The notes beneath the pieces are model-generated. The model searched no databases. It had not been told where the DNA came from and saw only the letters and a program-made list of their open reading frames with translations. A DNA stretch of 64,000 bases from NCBI RefSeq assembly GCF_900454025.1, contig NZ_UGQM01000001.1, forward strand, positions 3,596,001 through 3,660,000, read 5' to 3'. Every line of letters begins with the position of its first letter. Position 1 is the first letter of the stretch. This document shows, in pieces, positions 8,655-16,158 of the stretch. The translations under genes and the position numbers were made by a program. The DNA is from Mycolicibacterium gilvum (GTDB lineage Bacteria; Actinomycetota; Actinomycetes; Mycobacteriales; Mycobacteriaceae).

Positions 8655-8941
8655 AATCAGAGGAGATCCCTGTCGGCGAGGGACGCACGCTCGCGATCGA
8701 CGGGGCCCAGGTGGCGGTGTTCCGCCTGCGTGACGGGTCGCTGCGCGCGGTCGACGCGGTATGTCCGCACCGCGGAGGGCCGTTGGCCGACGGACTGGCC
8801 GACGACTGCGTGATCGTCTGCCCCCTGCACGGCCACACGTTCGACCTGAGTTCGGGCGAAGAGGTTTCCGGCGCGCAGATGTCGGTGCGCAGCTACCCGG
8901 TCGAGGAGATCGACGGCGAGATCCGGCTCGGGCTCGCCTGA
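8651..8941 (+). CDS. nirD: Nitrite reductase small subunit, Rieske-type
   Basis: The 96-residue protein is a NirD-type Rieske domain with the two iron-sulfur motifs CPHRGG and CPLHGH, separated by about 15 residues. NirD partners NirB in assimilatory NADH-nitrite reductase. It starts with GTG overlapping the nirB stop (GTGA), the usual coupled arrangement. The gene is complete, but its partner here is truncated, so the pair is probably non-functional unless another nirB exists. Its last 49 bases overlap the end of the convergent TetR gene. Confidence 0.9.
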   Translation: MKSEEIPVGEGRTLAIDGAQVAVFRLRDGSLRAVDAVCPHRGGPLADGLADDCVIVCPLHGHTFDLSSGEEVSGAQMSVRSYPVEEIDGEIRLGLA

Positions 8942-9537
8942 GCCAGGATGGCGCTTCCGAGCCAGCGGCGCAGGAACCGCCGCAACTCCTCGCGTGAGCG
9001 CGACGGGTCGTTGGGTGCGACGAAGAACGAGAGCATGGTGCGCAACGTGAACTCGACGAGATCGCGCAGCGCGGCGTCGTCGTAGCCGTAGCGCTGCCAG
9101 TCCACGTCGAAGCGGGTGATCATCCGCATCCCGACATCCTGTGCCAGGGCGGAGGCGACCTCCCCGGGTGTGGCCGCCGAACTCGGCGAGGAGAGCAGGA
9201 TTCCCAGGTGCGGGATCGCGACGACGGCGTCGAGGGTGAAGAGGAACCCCTCGGTCATCGCGTCGGCGGGGTCGGTGATTCCGCGGACGCGCGCCTCGAG
9301 CTGATCGAGGAAACCGTCGACTGACGCGATCGCCGCCTCGCGCATCAGATCCTGTGCCGTCGGGAAATAGCGGTAGACCGTCTGCCTGATCACACCCAGC
9401 GACTCGGCCACGTCGGCGATCGTGATGGCCGAGCCGGTCTCGGCGATGAGGTCGACGGCCGCGGCGACGATCCGACGGGTCGCCTCCTCGTCGGTCTCGG
9501 GCGGATTACCGCCCCAACCTCGGCGTTTGCGTGCCAT
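8893..9537 (-). CDS. TetR family transcriptional regulator
   Basis: The 214-residue protein has an N-terminal TetR DNA-binding domain with the helix-turn-helix at about residues 39-58 (TIADVAESLGVIRQTVYRYF) and a helical ligand-binding C-terminus. It is transcribed away from the 9641 hydrolase operon, and a 36-base near-palindrome (9585-9620) lies between them. By the usual TetR logic it represses itself and the divergent operon until a ligand binds; the ligand is unknown. Its 3' end overlaps nirD on the other strand. Confidence 0.9.
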   Translation of the reverse strand: MARKRRGWGGNPPETDEEATRRIVAAAVDLIAETGSAITIADVAESLGVIRQTVYRYFPTAQDLMREAAIASVDGFLDQLEARVRGITDPADAMTEGFLFTLDAVVAIPHLGILLSSPSSAATPGEVASALAQDVGMRMITRFDVDWQRYGYDDAALRDLVEFTLRTMLSFFVAPNDPSRSREELRRFLRRWLGSAILAQASPSRISPSISSTG

Positions 9538-9584
9538 GGTGCCCCGAACCGTAGCACAGGGATTGACTCTTCCCCCGGGTTCAC

Positions 9585-9620
9585 GTAATCATACATGCAA
9601 CGATGCATCTGTATGATTAC
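9585..9620. promoter_or_regulatory. TetR operator with embedded divergent -10 elements
   Basis: GTAATCATACA (9585-9595) and TGTATGATTAC (9610-9620) are exact reverse complements, and an inner ATGCA/TGCAT pair extends the symmetry off-centre by one base. Each outer arm contains a TATGAT hexamer placed as a -10 element: 9612-9617 for the rightward operon (ATG at 9641) and 9593-9588 for the leftward tetR (start 9537). A repressor bound here would cover both promoters. A second rightward option is TTGACT at 9563-9568 with TAATCA at 9586-9591. Confidence 0.75.
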
Positions 9621-9640
9621 GAGCACTAGGACGGTTCGAC

Positions 9641-10579
9641 ATGACCGAGTTGATCGTGCGCAAACTCCGATTCGCGTTCGCCAGCGCACCGGTTCCGTTC
9701 GTGTGGAACCAGGCCAATCCCGCGTTCTCCTCGATGGCGAATGCCGTCTCGTTCCTCGCGGTGGGTTTCGAGAAGATGATCGGCAGCATGATCCCGGAAG
9801 CCATGCCGCACATCACCGACCCCGGTGTCGCCGAGGAGGCGGATGCATTCGTCCGGCAGGAGGGCCAGCACGCGATGGCCCACCGGCAGCATGTCAAGGG
9901 ACTGATCCGGTCCTACCCCGGACTGAAGGACACGCTCGACAAGGTGATCGCGGCCTACGACGACATGACGGCGAACACACCGCTGAAGTACCGGCTGGCC
10001 TACACCGCCGATCTCGAGGCGACGTTCACCCCGGTGTTCAAACTGATGCTCGACCACGACGACACGCTGTTCTCCACCGGCGACGACCGGGTGGCGTCAC
10101 TGTTCCTGTGGCACTTCGTCGAAGAGGTCGAACACCGCAGCTCGGCCCTGACCATCTACGACGCCGTGGTCGACGATCCGTGGTACCGGATGCGGGTGGC
10201 GCGGTCGATCTTCACACACGTGATGGCGATCATCCGCCTCGTCTCCGAAGAGTTCAACGAACACGTCCCGCTGGCCGACCGTGAGGTCGACGCGATGTCG
10301 ACGTTCCGCATACACCGGCGTAAAAAGGCTCTGCTGCAACGTCTCCCGTTCGTCGATGCGCCGTATGACGGGCCGTTCGCGAACGCGTTCAGCCACCTGC
10401 CGTTGCGCGAGCAGCTCGTCGCACTCGGCGGCGTCGTGCGCAGCCAGATCCCCGGCCACGATCCGGCCCACGAGAAGTTGCCCGCGCTCGCCCAGGAGTG
10501 GTTCGACCGCTACGAGGCCGGCTACGACGTGACGCGGTGGTACACCGCCTCCCAGGAAAGCGAGACCGCCCGTGTCTGA
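9641..10579 (+). CDS. Predicted metal-dependent hydrolase (PF10118-type, diiron-like)
   Basis: The 312-residue, mostly helical protein matches the uncharacterised 'predicted metal-dependent hydrolase' family. Metal-ligand candidates are arranged as in ferritin-like diiron proteins: RQEGQHAMAHRQH (E74, H77), E126, and HFVEEVEHRS (H158, E161, E164, H165). The reaction is not established for the family; an oxygenase-like role is also possible given the ligand pattern. The ATG follows AGGACGG. The next gene starts within its last codons, and the pair lies under the TetR operator at 9585-9620. Confidence 0.75.
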   Translation: MTELIVRKLRFAFASAPVPFVWNQANPAFSSMANAVSFLAVGFEKMIGSMIPEAMPHITDPGVAEEADAFVRQEGQHAMAHRQHVKGLIRSYPGLKDTLDKVIAAYDDMTANTPLKYRLAYTADLEATFTPVFKLMLDHDDTLFSTGDDRVASLFLWHFVEEVEHRSSALTIYDAVVDDPWYRMRVARSIFTHVMAIIRLVSEEFNEHVPLADREVDAMSTFRIHRRKKALLQRLPFVDAPYDGPFANAFSHLPLREQLVALGGVVRSQIPGHDPAHEKLPALAQEWFDRYEAGYDVTRWYTASQESETARV

Positions 10580-11741
10580 TCTGTGCACGCCCACGTTCGC
10601 CGATCTCGCAGCGCGCCTCGGCTTCTCGTGTGAGACCGCCGGAGGCCTGGTCGAGTTCCGCAACCCGTTCGCCTTGGAGAACTGGACGCTACCGGTGCTG
10701 GAGCTGACGGTCGTCGTCGGCGCGGTGCTCGCGCTCTGGTACGCCATCGTGCGGTTGCGCAGGCACAACGACCCGACCAACATCGTGCTGTGGTTCGGGG
10801 CGATCGCCTACCTGCTCATCATCGAGCCGCCGCTCTACTTCCCCGGCGCATTCGGCATCTCGGACTACGTCGACACGATGTTCGCGCACAACGTGTTCAC
10901 CGTCGAGTTCCTGTGGGGACGGCTGCCGCTCTACATCGTCGCGATCTATCCGATGATGGCGACGGTCGCGTTCGAGATCGTGCGCAACCTCGGCGTCTTC
11001 CGCCGTTACGGCACGCTGGTCGGCGCGGTCTGTGTGGGCTTCGTCCACCACGCGTTCTACGAGATCTTCGATCATCTCGGCCCCCAGTTGCGGTGGTGGG
11101 AGTGGACGCTGGAACATCCGTTCGCCCAACCGTTCTTCGACTCGGTACCGCTGCCGAGCGTGGTGGTGTTCGCGACGCTGTGGCCGATGTCGCTCGCGCT
11201 GTGTGTGCAGTTCTTCGTCGGGCGCCACATCGACCGGGGCCGCACGTTCACCGGGGCCCAGGTCGCGGTGCGCACCGTCGTGGTCGGGGTGCTGGCCTCG
11301 ATCGGCACCGCGATCCTGCCGCTGCCCGCCACGGCCGCCGCCGGCATCTCGGGCAGCACCACGGTCGGTGGGGTGGTCTACGCCCTGGAGCTCGTCCTCA
11401 TCGCCGTCGTCGCAGTCCCGGTGCTGTACCGGCAGTGGCGACGCGGAGGCGACGACACCTCGGTCGCGACGGCCGGCCCGCTTCGCGTCGTGTTCGGTTA
11501 TGCGGCAGTCTATCTGGCGGTGATGGCGGTGCTGTGGGCGACGGCGCTGCCGGCGTACCTCGGCGCGGCCGACGGCGTCACCGCCGCCGGCGACCCGGTC
11601 GGCAGCCTCTGGTACACGGTGCTGTGCTTCGTGATCGCCGGTCTGTGTCTGGCCGCGGCGGCGACCGCGCGACGGCAGGGTCAGCCGGTGAACCGGGAGA
11701 ACCACTCCACGAGCGTCTCGGAGAACAACGCCGGATCCTGA
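10572..11741 (+). CDS. Polytopic membrane protein of unknown function
   Basis: This 389-residue protein has about nine or ten hydrophobic segments spread over its length and short loops. Residues 1-35 look soluble. Landmarks include EPPLYFPGAFG, GFVHHAFYEIFDHLG with conserved-looking histidines, and a polar C-terminal tail. No transporter or enzyme family was recognised with confidence. It begins with GTG inside the end of the hydrolase gene (8-base overlap), so the two are co-translated under the TetR regulator. Its 3' end overlaps the convergent hydrolase gene by 61 bases. Confidence 0.75.
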   Translation: MSDLCTPTFADLAARLGFSCETAGGLVEFRNPFALENWTLPVLELTVVVGAVLALWYAIVRLRRHNDPTNIVLWFGAIAYLLIIEPPLYFPGAFGISDYVDTMFAHNVFTVEFLWGRLPLYIVAIYPMMATVAFEIVRNLGVFRRYGTLVGAVCVGFVHHAFYEIFDHLGPQLRWWEWTLEHPFAQPFFDSVPLPSVVVFATLWPMSLALCVQFFVGRHIDRGRTFTGAQVAVRTVVVGVLASIGTAILPLPATAAAGISGSTTVGGVVYALELVLIAVVAVPVLYRQWRRGGDDTSVATAGPLRVVFGYAAVYLAVMAVLWATALPAYLGAADGVTAAGDPVGSLWYTVLCFVIAGLCLAAAATARRQGQPVNRENHSTSVSENNAGS

Positions 11742-12640
11742 CCGTGCATCGAGTGGGCCATCATCGGGAACGATCTGTAGGTGACCGACCGTCCGCCGCT
11801 CTTGGCGAGCTGGGTGACACGGCCGGCCTGGATGTCCGAGCACGCACCGATGAGCCCTCCCGAACCCTCGTCGATCATCCGGAAGTGGTGGGTGTAGAGC
11901 ACCGGCACCTTGACCTTGCTCAGCATGACGTGATGCGGACAGCTCGCGGCGAATGTCCCTGTGATGAAAGCCTTTCCCCACTCGGGGTCGTATTCGCGGA
12001 GGTTCTGCGGCGGGTCCGCGGTGCCGACGACCAGCGCGACGTGGGCCTGCCAGTCCGCGAGTTCCGTCGGCACGGCCGCGACGAAGCCGTCCCAGTCCCC
12101 GACGCTCCACTGGTCGCCGAGGTAGCGCGCCCACATCCCGAACAGCGGGCCGATGCTGTCGGTGATCGGCGGCCCGACGATCGGGGCAGTCTCCGAGCTG
12201 AAGAACGGCGGGTCCTCCCAGCACGCCGCGACGACCTGTCCGGGCTTGGCGAACGCTGACAGCCAGGCACTCGCCAGACCGCCCGACGACAGCCCGCTGA
12301 CGAATGCCGGCCGGCCGATGACTCCGTCGAGGAACCGGACGAGATCGTTGCCGACGTTGTCGAGTGTGTAGCGGCCCGGCGTGCGCGTCGACCGTCCCTG
12401 GCCGCGCAGGTCCACCGCGTGTACGTGGAAATGCCGGGCCAGCAGCGGAATCGCCGCCTCATAGCCCCACCACGATTCCGACTGCCCGGGTATCAGCAGC
12501 AGCGGCGGGGCGGCCGCGTCCCCGGCGACCACGTAATTCAGCTGGACTTCACCGGTGTCGAACAGACGCTCGGGGTAACCGTGCTCGACATAGGTGGCCT
12601 GCGGTGCGTGCGGTCCGAATGCGCCGGCGTACCTTCCCAT
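11681..12640 (-). CDS. Alpha/beta hydrolase
   Basis: The 319-residue protein has the alpha/beta hydrolase pattern: an oxyanion-loop segment (LLIPGQSESWW), the strand AVDLRGQGRS, a nucleophile elbow GLSSGG with Ser118, and a late His within MMAHSMHGQD. Such enzymes hydrolyse esters or related bonds; the substrate is not predictable. No signal peptide is seen, so it should be cytosolic. It is convergent with the membrane protein gene and overlaps it by 61 bases. The upstream gene in the same direction (tctA/usp) is 24 bases away. Confidence 0.85.
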   Translation of the reverse strand: MGRYAGAFGPHAPQATYVEHGYPERLFDTGEVQLNYVVAGDAAAPPLLLIPGQSESWWGYEAAIPLLARHFHVHAVDLRGQGRSTRTPGRYTLDNVGNDLVRFLDGVIGRPAFVSGLSSGGLASAWLSAFAKPGQVVAACWEDPPFFSSETAPIVGPPITDSIGPLFGMWARYLGDQWSVGDWDGFVAAVPTELADWQAHVALVVGTADPPQNLREYDPEWGKAFITGTFAASCPHHVMLSKVKVPVLYTHHFRMIDEGSGGLIGACSDIQAGRVTQLAKSGGRSVTYRSFPMMAHSMHGQDPALFSETLVEWFSRFTG

Positions 12641-12664
12641 GCCGTCCAGGCTGTCACACCCGGA

Positions 12665-13057
12665 TCAGTCGGCGGTGGGCTTGACCGCCAGGACCGGCTT
12701 CGGGCATTCGAGAATCAGCTTCTGCGCGACGCTGCCGAGCAGCAGTTTGCCCACCGGGTTGCGGTGCCGGATGCCGACCACCAGCATCTCGGCGTCGGCG
12801 CGGTCCATCGCGGCGAGCAGCTCGTCGGCGGGGTCGACCCCGACCGGCTGGACGAGTTCGTACGGCACCTCACACTCGGCCAGCCGGGCCTCGACGTCGC
12901 GGACCTCGGACTCGCCGGCGAACCGGGCGTCGACGTAGGACTCCCCCGCCGTCGCGTTGATCACAAGCAGGTTCGCACCACGCAACCGGGCCTCGGCGAT
13001 GCCGTGGTCGAGTGCGGCGTGCCCGAACGGGTCCGCGGTGTATCCGATGACGATCAT
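12665..13057 (-). CDS. Universal stress protein (single domain)
   Basis: The 130-residue protein begins [12 protein letters not shown] and ends with the ATP-binding pattern of the universal stress protein family ([15 protein letters not shown], then PVLAV). Such proteins often bind ATP and modulate their operon partners. Its ATG overlaps the tctA stop by four bases (ATGA), so it is the last cistron of the tctCBA operon. This suggests a regulatory role on the transporter. Confidence 0.88.
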   Translation of the reverse strand: MIVIGYTADPFGHAALDHGIAEARLRGANLLVINATAGESYVDARFAGESEVRDVEARLAECEVPYELVQPVGVDPADELLAAMDRADAEMLVVGIRHRNPVGKLLLGSVAQKLILECPKPVLAVKPTAD

Positions 13058-14595
13058 GACTGCGACGCCTTTTCTCTCTGGTCCTTGTCGTCCTCGACGA
13101 TCAGCAGACTCTCCTCGCTGCGGTGCATGAGCCGCAGCACCAGCGGGGCGAGCAGCAGCAACGCCATCAGCACGTAGGTGACGATCGCGACGGGTTCGGT
13201 GAACAGGCTGCTCCACTCCCCGCCTCCGAGCTGCAGGCTCTGTCGCAGCTGGCGCTCGATGCGGGGGCCGAGGATGACGCCGATGATCAACGGCAGCACC
13301 GGAAGTCCGAAGCGCCGCATCATCAGACCCATCAGGCCGAAGATCAGCAGCAGCACCAGGTCCAGCGGCTGCAGGTTCACCGCGAACGCTCCGAGCGTGG
13401 CGAAGAACAGGATGCCCGCGTACAGGTACGGCCGCGGGGTCCGCAGCAGCTTGGCCCACAGCGGCGCCAGCGGAAGGTTCAGCGCGAGCAGCAGGAAGTT
13501 GCCGATGAACAAGCTCGCGATCAGCGTCCAGATCAGCAGCGGCTCCTTGTCGAACAGGGTGGGGCCGGGCTGGATGCCGTAGGACACGAAGGCGGTCAAC
13601 ATGACCGCCGCGGTCGCGTTGGTGGGCAGACCGAGCGAGAGCATCGGCACCAGAGTGCCTGCGGCCGAGGCGTTGTTGGCGGCCTCCGGCCCGGCGACAC
13701 CCTCGATGGCGCCCTTGCCGAACTCCTCGGGATGCTTGGTGAGCCTCTTCTCGGTGATGTAGCTCAGGAACGTCGGCAGCTCGGCGCCACCGGCAGGCAG
13801 CGCGCCGAACGGGAACCCGTAGGCGGTGCCGCGCAGCCACGGCTTCCAGGACCGCTTCCAGTCGTCCCTGCCCATCCAGGGCCTGCCGACCGGGATGACC
13901 TCGGCCGGACGGCGCCGCAGATGTGCTGCCACCCAGAGCGCCTCGCCGAGGGCGAACACCGCCACCGCGATGACGACGATGTCGATGCCGTCGGACAGCA
14001 ACGGCAGGCCGAAGGTGGCCCGCGGCTGACCGGTCAGCGAGTCGATGCCGACGATGCCGATCGCCAGGCCGAGCAGCAGTGAGATCACGCCGCGCATCTT
14101 CGACGAGCCGAGCACGGCGGTGACGGCGACGAGTGCGAACAGCATGATCGCCAGGTAGGACGGTGCGCCGAGGGTCACCGCGAAGCGCGAGATCGCGGGC
14201 GCGAAGGCGGCCAGCAGCGTCGTGCCGATCGCACCGGCGACGAAGGATCCGATGGCTGCGGTCGCCAGTGCCTGGGCGGCACGTCCGGCTTTGGCCATCT
14301 TGTTGCCTTCGAGGGCGGTGATGACCGACGACGATTCACCCGGGGTGTTCAGCAGGATGGAGGTCGTGGAACCTCCGTACATGCCGCCGTAGAAAATGCC
14401 GGCGAACATGATGAACGCCGCGCTGGGGCTGACGTTGTAGGTGATGGGCAGCAGTAGCGCCACCGTCATGGCCGGGCCGATGCCCGGCAGCACGCCGACC
14501 GCCGTGCCGAGCAGCACGCCGATGACGGCGTACATCAGGTTCGTCGGCGTCGCCGCCTCGGAAAACCCCTGCAGGAGCCAGTCGAAGTTCTCCAT
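13054..14595 (-). CDS. tctA: Tripartite tricarboxylate transporter, large permease subunit
   Basis: The 513-residue protein is a TctA permease with about twelve helices, including the family segments [20 protein letters not shown] and [18 protein letters not shown] near the N-terminus and [18 protein letters not shown] in the middle, followed by [15 protein letters not shown]. TctA forms the translocation channel with TctB and takes substrate from the binding protein TctC. The gene starts at the base after the tctB stop. Citrate or a related carboxylate is the family-typical substrate; the actual one is unknown. Confidence 0.93.
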   Translation of the reverse strand: MENFDWLLQGFSEAATPTNLMYAVIGVLLGTAVGVLPGIGPAMTVALLLPITYNVSPSAAFIMFAGIFYGGMYGGSTTSILLNTPGESSSVITALEGNKMAKAGRAAQALATAAIGSFVAGAIGTTLLAAFAPAISRFAVTLGAPSYLAIMLFALVAVTAVLGSSKMRGVISLLLGLAIGIVGIDSLTGQPRATFGLPLLSDGIDIVVIAVAVFALGEALWVAAHLRRRPAEVIPVGRPWMGRDDWKRSWKPWLRGTAYGFPFGALPAGGAELPTFLSYITEKRLTKHPEEFGKGAIEGVAGPEAANNASAAGTLVPMLSLGLPTNATAAVMLTAFVSYGIQPGPTLFDKEPLLIWTLIASLFIGNFLLLALNLPLAPLWAKLLRTPRPYLYAGILFFATLGAFAVNLQPLDLVLLLIFGLMGLMMRRFGLPVLPLIIGVILGPRIERQLRQSLQLGGGEWSSLFTEPVAIVTYVLMALLLLAPLVLRLMHRSEESLLIVEDDKDQREKASQS

Positions 14596-15114
14596 CTACA
14601 GAATCCCATCCAAAATGCCTGCGGGCAGCGGAATTCCGAGCCCGGAATAGAACGCATAGAAGCTCGCAATGCCCAGCACCGCTCCGATCGCGATATTGCG
14701 CACGTAGTGCCTGCTGCCCAGGACGGTGGCGCATCCGCCGAAGAACAGGGCGCTGGTGATCGTCCAGCCGAGGGGTTCGACGAGCACGATCAGCAAGACG
14801 AACAGACCGACCAGCAGTCCGACGGTGCGCCAGTCGCTGGGCATGTCGGGATCGATGTCCTCCCCCGCGTCGGCCTCCCCCTTGAGCCCACGCGGGATCG
14901 CGATGGCCAGTATCACGGCCATCACCAGCAACGCCACCCCGATGACGATCGGGAAGAACCGGGGGCCAACGGGATCCACCTCGGCGTACCCGCCCGGCAT
15001 GGAGAGCCCGTCGTAGACGAGGAACCCGCCGACGGCGACCATGACGGCGCACACGATGTACTGGGCGTAGTCGGGCCGCTCGGATGTCTCGGTGCTCACG
15101 TGTTCGACGCTCAT
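14596..15114 (-). CDS. tctB: Tripartite tricarboxylate transporter, small membrane subunit
   Basis: The 172-residue protein has four predicted helices (beginning YIVCAVMVAVGGFLVYDG, then FFPIVIGVALLVMAVILAI and two more) and a charged loop around residues 75-95, as expected for TctB. The frame is open further upstream, but the ATG at 15114 is chosen because it overlaps the tctC stop as ATGA. It pairs with TctA in the membrane. Confidence 0.9.
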   Translation of the reverse strand: MSVEHVSTETSERPDYAQYIVCAVMVAVGGFLVYDGLSMPGGYAEVDPVGPRFFPIVIGVALLVMAVILAIAIPRGLKGEADAGEDIDPDMPSDWRTVGLLVGLFVLLIVLVEPLGWTITSALFFGGCATVLGSRHYVRNIAIGAVLGIASFYAFYSGLGIPLPAGILDGIL

Positions 15115-16094
15115 ACCAACCCCAGATCCGTCAGTGTCGATTCGACGCGCTGATCCTGTTCGGCCAGGAAGTCCTCGAACGGTTGGCCCGTCATGAACGC
15201 ATCGCTCCAGCCGTTCGTGACCAGCGCCTCCTTCCACGCCTCGGTCGCGTGCAACTCTTCGAGGATCCTGACCAGAGCCTGCCGGTCCTCCTCGGAGATG
15301 CCCGGTGGCGCAAGGACTCCGCGCCAGTTGGTGAACGTCAGGTCGATGCCGGCCTCCTTGAGCGTCGGGGCGTCGACGCCCTCGACCCGCTCCTCACCCG
15401 ACACCGCGAGCACCCGCACCTGGCCGGCCTCGATCTGGTCGACGTACTCGCCCAGACCCGAGGTGCCCGCGGAGATCTTGTTGCCCAGCAGTGCCGTCAG
15501 CAGGTCGCCGCCGCCGTCGTAGGACACGAAGTTGACCTTCGTCGGATCGACGCCGACGGCCTTCGCGGTCTCCATCGGGAAGAGATGGTCGGGCCCACCG
15601 GGATTCGACCCGCCGCCGATGGTCACCTTGGCCGGATCGGCCTTCCACGCGTCCACGAAGTCCTGCACGGTCTGGAACGGCGAGTCGGCGGGCACCAGGA
15701 TGCCCTCCTGCTCCTCGACGACCTTGGCCAGCGCGGTGGCGTCCGAGGCGCGGGCGGTGGAGCCGTTGGTGAACACCGCGCCGACCACACCGAGGCCCAT
15801 CATCATCATCAGGTCGCCGTTGCCGCGCTCGTTCATCAGGCGCGCCATCGCCACGGTGCCGCCGGCACCGATGACGTTGAACACCTCGACGCGACCGGTG
15901 ATCTCGTCGTCCTCCATGATCTTGACCGCGGTGCGGGCCGTCAGGTCGTATCCGCCCCCGGGGCTGTTGGGCACCATCATCCTCAGACGGTGCAGACCGG
16001 TTTCCTCGCCGCGGGTCACCCCGCACGAACAGAGAAGGAGCGTGACGACCGCGGCGATGACCACGCCGACGATCGTTCGGCGCCGTGCGAACAT
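15111..16094 (-). CDS. tctC: Tripartite tricarboxylate transporter, extracytoplasmic substrate-binding protein
   Basis: This 327-residue protein is a TctC/Bug-type binding protein: a signal peptide ending LLLCSCG (lipobox-like, so probably a lipoprotein), then VPNSPGGGYDLTAR, the ligand-binding loop of the family, and GGGSNPGGPDH. It delivers a carboxylate to TctAB. The ATG at 16094 is preferred over one at 16109 because GGGGAC lies just upstream. It is the first gene of the leftward tctCBA-usp operon and faces a CitA/CitB-type two-component system 65 bases away. Confidence 0.92.
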   Translation of the reverse strand: MFARRRTIVGVVIAAVVTLLLCSCGVTRGEETGLHRLRMMVPNSPGGGYDLTARTAVKIMEDDEITGRVEVFNVIGAGGTVAMARLMNERGNGDLMMMMGLGVVGAVFTNGSTARASDATALAKVVEEQEGILVPADSPFQTVQDFVDAWKADPAKVTIGGGSNPGGPDHLFPMETAKAVGVDPTKVNFVSYDGGGDLLTALLGNKISAGTSGLGEYVDQIEAGQVRVLAVSGEERVEGVDAPTLKEAGIDLTFTNWRGVLAPPGISEEDRQALVRILEELHATEAWKEALVTNGWSDAFMTGQPFEDFLAEQDQRVESTLTDLGLV

Positions 16095-16104
16095 GTCGTC
16101 CCCA

Positions 16105-16156
16105 ATCACTTGTGATGCTCAGCAATACTGGACCCCACGGGTGACCCACGTCACCC
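16105..16156. promoter_or_regulatory. Divergent control region of tctCBA and the two-component system
   Basis: Two inverted repeats lie between the divergent genes: ATCAC-TT-GTGAT (16105-16116) and GGGTGAC-CCAC-GTCACCC (16139-16156, seven-base perfect arms). They are good candidates for binding by the response regulator encoded at 17807. The second repeat ends only two bases before the proposed kinase start at 16159, which leaves that start, or the role of the repeat, open. Confidence 0.45.
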
Positions 16157-16158
16157 AT

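Noticed and set aside
10689..12259. Overlapping long frames on both strands (about 500 codons each) across the membrane protein and hydrolase genes
   Set aside because: They conflict with the co-translated GTG start at 10572 and the hydrolase motifs, and have no recognisable domains.
15532..16158. Extension of the histidine kinase frame upstream by about 200 codons
   Set aside because: It lies antisense to tctC, which has a clear signal peptide and binding-protein motifs; the kinase's first membrane helix begins after 16159.
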